Assembly: GCA_934661735.1 (NCBI GenBank)
Contig: CAKUJN010000023.1
Location: 1 to 26,884 of the forward strand
DNA: 26,884 nt
Direction: 5' to 3'
From: an uncultured Oscillospiraceae bacterium
Lineage (GTDB): Bacteria > Bacillota > Clostridia > Oscillospirales > Oscillospiraceae
Positions 21,574 through 26,884 of the stretch are shown here, piece by piece. Position 1 is the stretch's first letter. Each line of letters starts with the position of its first letter. The notes below the pieces were generated by a model that made no database searches, was not told where the DNA came from, and saw only the letters and a list, made by a program, of their open reading frames with translations. A program made the position numbers and the translations under genes.

Positions 21574-24150
21574 TCACCATTTCCTTTCATACGGCGTATC
21601 GCAGAGCGGGAGCCGGTTGCGTCGCTTTCCGTCCAGCTGGTAATACGCCTCGGCGATGGCCGGTGCGGTGGGAATCGATGTGATCTCGCCGATGCCGATT
21701 GCGCCGCACGCGACGTTCAGGCCCGCTTTGTCGATGACGATGGCCTTGATCTGCGGGATGTCGTTTGCGCGGAACAGGCCGAGCTGGCCGTATTTTTCAA
21801 TCGGCCTGCAATTGTCGTCGATGGGATAGCGCTCGGTCAGGGCATAGCCCATGCTCATGACCACGCCGCCCTCGATCTGTCCCTCACAGGATCGGGGATT
21901 GACGGCTTTGCCCACGTCGTGGGCCGCGACCATGGTCTCAATCCGGCCGGTTTTTTTATCCAGGATGCACATCTGCGTTGCGTAGCCGTAGGCGACGTGC
22001 GACACGGGATTCGGCACGTCTGCGCCGAGCTTGTCGGTTTTGGCAAGGTATTCTCCGTAGAACTCCTGCCCGACAAGCGGCTTCATATCGCCGTGATACG
22101 CTTCGCTGAACGCCTCGCACGCGCGGCGGCACGCCTCGCCCGTGACCAGCGTCTGGCGCGAGCCGGAGGTGTCGCCGGAGTCCGGCGCAATCCATGTATT
22201 CGAGCGTTCGTAGACGATCTGCTCACGCGTGAGCGGCGTGTTCGTCACAACCATCTGCACCAGAACCGTACCGACGCCCTGACCGATGCACGACGCGCCG
22301 GCGTAGATATGGAGCTTTTCGTCCGCCTCCACAATCAGCTTGCACCGGCCCCAGTCGGGCAGACCCACGCCCACGCCCGCGTTTTTCATCGCGCAGGCAA
22401 GGCCGACCGGCTTTCCGGCCCTGACCGCGGCGTCAAAGTCCGGCTTCACGGCCTCAAGCGTTTCGGCAAGACCGGTTTCCGCGCCGACAATCTGTCCGTT
22501 CGGCAGCACGCCGCCTGGGCGGATGGCGTTGCGCCAGCGGATCTCCCACGGGGAAATGCCGATGATCTCCGCCATTTCGTTGAGCATCGACTCTACGGCA
22601 AAGCACGTCTGCGTCACGCCGAAGCCACGGAACGCACCCGCGGGCGGATTGTTGGTATAGTAGGCGGTGCCTTCAATTTCAAAATTCTCATAGGCGTAGG
22701 GGCCCGCCGCGTGTGTGCACGCGCGCTCAAGCACCGGCCCGCCCAACGAGGCAAACGCGCCCGTATCGGACGTGACCTTTGCCTTGACGCCCATGATCTT
22801 TCCGTTTTCATCGCAGCCCATCGTGAAATCCATCCAGAACGGGTGGCGCTTGGGATGGACCAGCAGCGATTCGGCACGGGAGAATTTAACCTTGACCGGA
22901 CGGCGCGTGCACCATGCGGCCAGCACCGCGTGGTGCTGCACCGACATGTCCTCCTTGCCGCCGAAGCCGCCGCCGATCAGCTGATTTTCCACCTTGACCT
23001 TTTTCGAGCCGAGCATCAGCGTGCATTCATGCAGCGTTGTGTGCGAGGACTGGTCGGTGGAGAGCAGCATCACGTCGCCGTCGCCGTCGATATACGCCAC
23101 GGCGCATTCCGGCTCCAGGAACGCATGCTCGGTCCACGGCGTTTCGAAGTGACGCGTGATGACGTGCGCAGCCTTTGCGATTGCGCCGGCGGCGTCGCCG
23201 CGGGAGACGTGCCTGTACGCCTGAACATTGCTCTCCTCCTCGTCAAAGACCAGCGGTGCGTCCGGCGCGGCGGCCTCAACGGGATTATGTACGGCGGGGA
23301 GAACCTCATAGTCGACCTTGACCAGCTTCTTCGCCTTTTCCAGCGTCTCAGGATCCTCAGCGACCACAAGGCAGATCGCGTCGCCCAGATAATGCGTCAG
23401 TCCGCCCACGGGGATGAGCGTATACTGGTCATGCTTGATGTGGCCCACCTTGTTTTCGCCAGGGATATCCTCGGCGGTCAGGACGGCCACAACGCCCGGA
23501 AGGGCCTTTGCTTTGGACGCGTCAATGCCCAGCACGCGCGCGCGCGGATATTTGCTGCGCACGGCGGAGGCATGGCACATGCCGTCCAGATACCAGTCGT
23601 CGGGGTATTTTCCATAGCCCTGCACCTTTTCCGCCACGTCCAGACGGTGGACGCTGGAACCGAGCTTCCAGTCGTCCGCGCTGGGCGCAGGAACGGCGCC
23701 GAGCTTTTTATACTGCGCCGCCAGCCGAACAGCTGCAAAGATCTTGATGTAGCCCGTGCAGCGGCAGTAGTTGTTGCGCAGCGCATTTTTGATGTCCGCG
23801 TCCGTCGGGTCGGAATTTTTATCCAGCAGCGCCTTGGTGCAGAGCACCATGCCTGGGATGCAGAAGCCGCACTGTACCGCGCCAGCCTCGCCGTAGCAGT
23901 AGGTATACAGCTCCTTCTCCCAGTCGCTCAGTCCCTCGACCGTGAGGATGCTGCGTCCGTCCAGAGAATCGGTATCCGGCGTGCAGGCGCGGACCGGCTC
24001 GCCGTCGATCAGAACCGTGCATGCGCCGCACGCGCCCTCCGAGCAGCCGTCCTTGACCGAGGTCAGATGCAGCTCGTCGCGCAGATAGCGCAGCAGCTTC
24101 TGCTTTTTGAGGACCTCAACCTGCTTGCCGTTGATGGTGAAAACAGACAT
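21574..24150 (-). CDS. Selenium-dependent xanthine dehydrogenase-like molybdenum hydroxylase
   Basis: An 858-residue enzyme of the xanthine dehydrogenase family. An N-terminal plant-type [2Fe-2S] domain has C36, C41, C44 and C56. A second [2Fe-2S] domain has C94, C97, C129 and C131 (CRCTGY). The molybdopterin-binding part starts near residue 165 and has GGGFGGKE, GAFRGFG and the catalytic Glu822 in GIGEITS. The FAD domain found in classical xanthine dehydrogenases is missing. This fused layout of about 850 residues matches the selenium-dependent subgroup, in which Se is a labile Mo ligand and not selenocysteine. The likely reaction is hydroxylation of a purine or another N-heterocycle; the substrate is inferred. 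I start at the ATG at 24150, with GGGAG upstream and a promoter at 24185-24213. The Se-supply genes lie directly upstream on the same strand. Confidence 0.87.
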   Translation of the reverse strand: MSVFTINGKQVEVLKKQKLLRYLRDELHLTSVKDGCSEGACGACTVLIDGEPVRACTPDTDSLDGRSILTVEGLSDWEKELYTYCYGEAGAVQCGFCIPGMVLCTKALLDKNSDPTDADIKNALRNNYCRCTGYIKIFAAVRLAAQYKKLGAVPAPSADDWKLGSSVHRLDVAEKVQGYGKYPDDWYLDGMCHASAVRSKYPRARVLGIDASKAKALPGVVAVLTAEDIPGENKVGHIKHDQYTLIPVGGLTHYLGDAICLVVAEDPETLEKAKKLVKVDYEVLPAVHNPVEAAAPDAPLVFDEEESNVQAYRHVSRGDAAGAIAKAAHVITRHFETPWTEHAFLEPECAVAYIDGDGDVMLLSTDQSSHTTLHECTLMLGSKKVKVENQLIGGGFGGKEDMSVQHHAVLAAWCTRRPVKVKFSRAESLLVHPKRHPFWMDFTMGCDENGKIMGVKAKVTSDTGAFASLGGPVLERACTHAAGPYAYENFEIEGTAYYTNNPPAGAFRGFGVTQTCFAVESMLNEMAEIIGISPWEIRWRNAIRPGGVLPNGQIVGAETGLAETLEAVKPDFDAAVRAGKPVGLACAMKNAGVGVGLPDWGRCKLIVEADEKLHIYAGASCIGQGVGTVLVQMVVTNTPLTREQIVYERSNTWIAPDSGDTSGSRQTLVTGEACRRACEAFSEAYHGDMKPLVGQEFYGEYLAKTDKLGADVPNPVSHVAYGYATQMCILDKKTGRIETMVAAHDVGKAVNPRSCEGQIEGGVVMSMGYALTERYPIDDNCRPIEKYGQLGLFRANDIPQIKAIVIDKAGLNVACGAIGIGEITSIPTAPAIAEAYYQLDGKRRNRLPLCDTPYERKW

Positions 24151-24184
24151 AACCAAAACTCCCAAGATCAGAATTTCTGTCTGC

Positions 24185-24213
24185 ATTATACAAGCTTTTT
24201 CAGGCGTGCGCAA
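24185..24213 (-). promoter_or_regulatory. Promoter of the molybdenum hydroxylase and ferredoxin genes
   Basis: On the minus strand, TTGCGC (24213-24208), 17 bases, then a perfect TATAAT (24190-24185), 35 bases before the ATG. The enzyme pair therefore has its own promoter separate from the Se-carrier pair. Confidence 0.65.
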
Positions 24214-24267
24214 TCAATTTGCCGCGATTTTTCCATAAAGCGTGATTCTTTTTCATGATTACGCAAA

Positions 24268-24301
24268 AAATCCGCCGAAAAGCAAACTTTTCAGCGGATT
24301 T
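24268..24301 (-). terminator. Terminator of the desulfurase/carrier operon
   Basis: AAATCCGC/GCGGATTT, one C-A mismatch, then GAAAAG/CTTTTC with loop CAAA. On the minus strand it is followed by a T-rich run. Confidence 0.8.
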
Positions 24302-24336
24302 GTTCGACAATGTCAAAATCTGCGGCACACCGCGCG

Positions 24337-24573
24337 TCAGAGCAGCAGTTCATGCACCTCGTCCGTGTCCGGAATGCAGCGCGCAAGAAGCGCCTCGATC
24401 TGCTCGCGCGCCTCGACGGGCGCACACCACGAAATGCCGCAGTCGGCGCTCAGCGCGCGCGGCGTGGGAATCAGCCGTCCGGCAATACCCTCGCGGGCGC
24501 AGTGCTTTTCCATCGCCATGGCCGCAGCCGTGGTGTGGAACGTGACAATCAGCTTTTTTGTCTTTTCTCTCAT
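24337..24573 (-). CDS. DUF3343 / putative Se/S carrier-like protein
   Basis: A 78-residue protein of the small family described as a putative Se/S carrier. It opens with a strand and helix (LIVTFHTTAAAMAMEKHC). The conserved IPTPRALSADCGISW segment follows, with Cys45 as the likely chalcogen-carrying residue. It would hand sulfur or selenium from the desulfurase to an acceptor such as the molybdenum cofactor. Its ATG overlaps the desulfurase stop by four bases (ATGA), so the two are translationally coupled and probably made in equal amounts. The carrier role is an inference from family name and context; no member is well characterised to my knowledge. Confidence 0.8.
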   Translation of the reverse strand: MREKTKKLIVTFHTTAAAMAMEKHCAREGIAGRLIPTPRALSADCGISWCAPVEAREQIEALLARCIPDTDEVHELLL

Positions 24574-25706
24574 TCCGAAGCCAAATCCCGAACGGCGGCG
24601 ATCGCCGCGTCGGTTTCCTCCTGTGTATTGAACCACCCAAAGCTGAAGCGGACGGCGCCCGTCTGCGCCGTACCCAGCGCATGGTGCATCCGCGGCGCGC
24701 AGTGCGCGCCCGAGCGTGTGGCAATCCCGTATTCCTCGGACAGAATGTCCGCCGCCGTGCCGCAGTCCATGCCGTCCAGATTCAGCGCAACGAGCGGCGC
24801 GCGCACCGCCTGTGAAAAATCGCCATAGACCGTCACGCCGGAAATCCGGCGCACGCCGTCGTAAAACCGGCGCGCAAGCGCGTCGTCGTGCGCAAAAACG
24901 CGCGCAGGGCCCGTCTCCTTGAGAAAGTCGACCGCGGCGGAAAGGCCGGCGATGCCGTGTCCGTTGAGCGTACCGGCCTCCAGACGCGCGGGGTATTCCT
25001 CCGGCTGGCGCGGCAGATGGCTCTGCACGCCCGTCCCGCCGGTCAGCAGGGGCCGGATCTCCACGCCGCGCGCGACGCATAGGCCGCCCGTGCCCTGCGG
25101 GCCCATCAGGCTCTTGTGGCCGGTGAAGCACAGCACGTCGATTCCCATCGCCGTCATATCGACGGGCAGAAGCCCTGCCGTCTGCGACGCGTCGACGATG
25201 AAAAGCAGGCCGTTTTCGTGTGCGAAGCGCCCGATGCGCGCCAGATCAAGAACGGTTCCCGTCAGATTTGACGCATGCGTGCAGACAATCGCGCGCGTAT
25301 TCGGCCGCAGCAGACGCGCAAAATCGCCGTAGTCGATATTCCCGAGGCGGTCGGCGGGCACAAAATCCAGTCCCATGCCGCCGTCATGCAGCCGGTAGAG
25401 CGGGCGCAGAACAGAATTGTGCTCAAGGTCAGTGGAAATAACATGATCATCCGGCCCGAGCAGGCCGAAAATGGCAATGTTCAGCGCTTCGGTGGAATTC
25501 GCGGTAAAAATGACGCGTTCCGGCGCATCCAGTCCGAAAAAGGCCGCCAGCTTTTCCCGCGCGCCGTAAATCACGCGTCCGGCGGCAAGGCTGCCGCCGT
25601 TGACGCCGCGGCCGCAGTTGCCAAGCTCCTGCATCGCCGAGACAACGGCGTCAATGACGCACTGCGGCTTGTGCAGCGTGGTCGCCGCATTGTCCAGATA
25701 GATCAT
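24570..25706 (-). CDS. Cysteine desulfurase / selenocysteine lyase-like class V aminotransferase
   Basis: A 378-residue PLP enzyme of the class V fold. The N-terminus has YLDNAATT. The cofactor Lys is K198 in FTGHKSLMGP, and the persulfide-forming Cys is C336 in SGAHCAPRMH. It would release S from cysteine (or Se from selenocysteine) with Cys336 as first acceptor. The subgroup resembles the EF2568-type cysteine desulfurases, which co-occur with selenium-dependent molybdenum hydroxylases. That fits the Se-carrier gene coupled to its 3' end and the hydroxylase beyond it. No IscU or other Fe-S assembly gene is nearby, so a housekeeping IscS role is unlikely. The ATG at 25706 has GGGAGG seven bases upstream, and a promoter lies at 25739-25767. 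Confidence 0.87.
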   Translation of the reverse strand: MIYLDNAATTLHKPQCVIDAVVSAMQELGNCGRGVNGGSLAAGRVIYGAREKLAAFFGLDAPERVIFTANSTEALNIAIFGLLGPDDHVISTDLEHNSVLRPLYRLHDGGMGLDFVPADRLGNIDYGDFARLLRPNTRAIVCTHASNLTGTVLDLARIGRFAHENGLLFIVDASQTAGLLPVDMTAMGIDVLCFTGHKSLMGPQGTGGLCVARGVEIRPLLTGGTGVQSHLPRQPEEYPARLEAGTLNGHGIAGLSAAVDFLKETGPARVFAHDDALARRFYDGVRRISGVTVYGDFSQAVRAPLVALNLDGMDCGTAADILSEEYGIATRSGAHCAPRMHHALGTAQTGAVRFSFGWFNTQEETDAAIAAVRDLASE

Positions 25707-25738
25707 ACTCCCGCCTCCCGAAACGCGCTTACTATTTT

Positions 25739-25767
25739 ATTATAGCGGCCGGAGCGTGATTTTTCAA
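25739..25767 (-). promoter_or_regulatory. Promoter of the desulfurase/carrier operon
   Basis: On the minus strand, TTGAAA (25767-25762), 17 bases, then a perfect TATAAT (25744-25739). Confidence 0.85.
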
Positions 25768-25784
25768 GAAGAAGCACGGGACGC

Positions 25785-25813
25785 TTGCCCGCGTGCGCCG
25801 CGCGTGCTATGAT
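25785..25813 (+). promoter_or_regulatory. Promoter of the Nim-like flavin protein gene
   Basis: TTGCCC (25785-25790), 17 bases, then TATGAT (25808-25813), 28 bases before the ATG. It is divergent from the desulfurase promoter, with only 17 bases between the two -35 boxes. Confidence 0.75.
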
Positions 25814-25840
25814 GAAAAAAACAACAGAGGAGGAATCCAC

Positions 25841-26311
25841 ATGCGAAGAAGCGACCGTGCGGTCACTGACGCCGCGAAAATCCGAGAGATTATCCTGCGA
25901 TGTGAATGCTGCCGGCTGGGGCTGTGCGACGGGGAGGAATGCTATATCGTGCCGCTGAGCTTCGGCTATGAGGAGTCCGGCGGCGTGCGCCGGTTTTATT
26001 TCCACAGCGCAAAGGAGGGGCGCAAGCTCGAGCTGATTGAAAAAACGCACCGCGCGGGCTTTGAGCTGGACTGCGGCTACTGCCTGCACGAAAGCGAAAC
26101 GGCGTGCAAAAACTCCGCCGCATTCCAGAGCGTGATCGGCACAGGGCGCATCTCCGCCGTGACCGACCCCGCCGAGGCCCGCGAGGGTCTGCGCAGCATT
26201 CTGCGCCATACAACGGGAAAGGCGGACTGGACGCTTCCGGAGGGCGCGGAGCAAAGCGTCCGCGTGCTGCGGCTGGACGTGGAAACGCTCGCCTGCAAGG
26301 AGCATGGGTAG
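25841..26311 (+). CDS. Pyridoxamine 5'-phosphate oxidase-like / NimA-family flavin protein
   Basis: A 156-residue split-barrel flavin-binding protein. It resembles the Nim (5-nitroimidazole reductase-like) branch of the pyridoxamine phosphate oxidase fold, with CCRLGLCDGEECYIVPLSFGYE near the N-terminus and FYFHSAKEGRKLELIEKTHRAGFELD in the middle. It probably binds FMN and reduces a small substrate; family members are often of unknown function, and nitroimidazole resistance should not be assumed. The frame is open 16 codons further upstream, but AGAGGAGGA sits six bases before the ATG at 25841 and the promoter overlaps the longer form. It is a single gene, divergent from the desulfurase operon. 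Confidence 0.82.
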   Translation: MRRSDRAVTDAAKIREIILRCECCRLGLCDGEECYIVPLSFGYEESGGVRRFYFHSAKEGRKLELIEKTHRAGFELDCGYCLHESETACKNSAAFQSVIGTGRISAVTDPAEAREGLRSILRHTTGKADWTLPEGAEQSVRVLRLDVETLACKEHG

Positions 26312-26319
26312 CTTTTGTG

Positions 26320-26337
26320 CCGCCCCCTGTGGGGCGG
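26320..26337 (+). terminator. Hairpin after the Nim-like gene
   Basis: CCGCCCC/GGGGCGG with loop CTGT, nine bases after the stop codon. There is no T-run, so it is either a weak terminator or an mRNA end-protecting hairpin. Confidence 0.4.
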
Positions 26338-26351
26338 ACGAGGTTGTCCAT

Positions 26352-26576
26352 CCGACGTTTCCGGTTGGCACCGAAAGTGCCGAATTTGCGGCAAGGCCGC
26401 AACTGTCGCTCCGCGGGCCCATTCTTTTCTGTCTTGCCAGAAAAGAATGGGGAGAAAAGAGGCGCCGGAGACGCGTTATATTGCGCGCTCACGCGCGCGA
26501 GTTTTATTTGACGCCCTGACGGGCGCAAGACCGATACTTTCCCGATAGCTTATTGTTCCGATATTGCTTACAGGTT
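26352..26576 (-). repeat. Multi-hairpin intergenic repeat, copy D (reverse)
   Basis: Read on the minus strand this aligns with copy C from the ACCTGTAAGCAATAT segment through to the CCGG hairpin. The long stem at 26418-26451 is 14 bp (CCCATTCTTTTCTG / CAGAAAAGAATGGG) against 13 bp in the other copies. Its lower arm differs in sequence yet is fully paired. The second stem reads TTGCGGC/GCCGCAA here. Confidence 0.85.
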
Positions 26577-26603
26577 TGTAGGGGCCGATGCCCACATCGG
26601 CCC
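26576..26603. repeat. GGGCC palindrome family, copy 3
   Basis: GGGCCGATG/CATCGGCCC with loop CCCA, preceded by GTAGG. It is in the opposite orientation to copies 2 and 4. Confidence 0.85.
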
Positions 26604-26657
26604 TCGCAGTGCGCACTGTTTTAACGGAAATCTGCGGCGAATTCGTCGGTTTCCAAA

Positions 26658-26684
26658 GGGCCGATGTGGGCATCGGCCCCTATA
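26658..26684. repeat. GGGCC palindrome family, copy 4
   Basis: GGGCCGATG/CATCGGCCC with loop TGGG, followed by CTATA. With copy 3 it encloses a 54-base spacer that includes a CAGTGCGCACTG palindrome near 26606-26617. Confidence 0.85.
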
Positions 26685-26850
26685 AAGATTTACAATGGAA
26701 CGCAACGATTCTGCACCATCGGCGAACACGTAGATGCGTCCTGCATTCCATGGCAGGGTGTTTTACCATCTCCTTGCATGGCAGCGATTTTCGATGGGAG
26801 CGTTGTTTCCACGCAGGCGGCGCTGTAGTGTAACTTTGTAGAAAGAGTCT
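26685..26850. other. Gene-free stretch
   Basis: I see no supported gene, promoter or terminator here. A short GATTCTGCAC near 26709-26718 echoes the end of the MITE-like unit at 2856 but has no partner. Confidence 0.4.
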
Positions 26851-26880
26851 CGTGTGCTGGCCGCAATGTTTTTCAACGGG
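26851..26880 (+). repeat. Direct repeat shared with window start
   Basis: The second copy of the 30-base repeat at 15-44, with 27 of 30 positions the same. The window ends four bases later, so its true length is not visible. Confidence 0.5.
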
Positions 26881-26884
26881 CTCA

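Noticed and set aside
21569..21580. Possible selenocysteine read-through at the TGA ending the hydroxylase gene
   Set aside because: The protein already ends at the usual family length, the ferredoxin start overlaps the stop, and Se in this enzyme group is a labile ligand and not an encoded residue.
21581..24258. Long plus-strand open frame (over 800 residues) opposite the molybdenum hydroxylase
   Set aside because: It is a shadow of GC-rich codon usage on the other strand: no ribosome site, and an Arg/Ala/His-rich translation without domains.

Overview
This looks like a chromosomal window from a GC-rich, low-oxygen Bacillota, most probably a gut Clostridia of the Oscillospiraceae type. That is inferred from strong AGGAGG ribosome sites, Gram-positive style lipoproteins, sigma-A promoters, a selenium-dependent molybdenum hydroxylase with an RnfB-like polyferredoxin, and an M32 carboxypeptidase. 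I call 23 protein genes. I saw no rRNA, tRNA, CRISPR array or transposase.

Layout. 1-225: intergenic repeat and a terminator. 226-2524 (minus): a membrane protein with an acyltransferase (E2/CAT-like) domain, followed by a zinc homocysteine S-methyltransferase. 2525-3235: a repeat island containing a MITE-like unit. 3236-4351 (minus): a tRNA nucleotidyltransferase, divergent from a glycogen branching enzyme and an M32 carboxypeptidase (4529-7950, plus). 8050-15058 (minus): two complete polar amino acid ABC transporters in tandem (binding protein, permease, ATPase); the second ends with an M20 amidohydrolase. 15326-16859 (plus): an AbrB-like regulator overlapping a PLP enzyme of the methionine gamma-lyase/aluminium-resistance family. 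16860-17216: a gap with a 46-base direct repeat. 17217-18137 (plus): an EamA-type transporter. 18237-20190 (minus): two lipoproteins. 20445-21029 (plus): a relative of L-2-amino-thiazoline-4-carboxylate hydrolase. 21101-25706 (minus): polyferredoxin, selenium-dependent xanthine-dehydrogenase-like enzyme, Se/S carrier-like protein and cysteine desulfurase-like enzyme. 25841-26311 (plus): a Nim-like flavin protein. 26312-26884: a second repeat island.

How the genes fit together. The 21-25.7 kb block reads as one system: a desulfurase/selenocysteine-lyase-like enzyme and a small carrier would supply labile Se or S to a molybdenum hydroxylase. That enzyme lacks an FAD domain and probably passes electrons to the four-cluster ferredoxin encoded next to it. 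The ABC block imports amino acids or small peptide-like molecules, with an M20 enzyme to cleave amides.

The least expected signal is non-coding. A composite element of up to about 230 bases occurs four times (three long copies, one truncated). Its hairpin stems differ in sequence between copies but keep their pairing through matched changes on both arms. A second palindrome family accompanies it, and a diverged copy of that palindrome appears to supply both the stop codon and the terminator of the tRNA nucleotidyltransferase gene.
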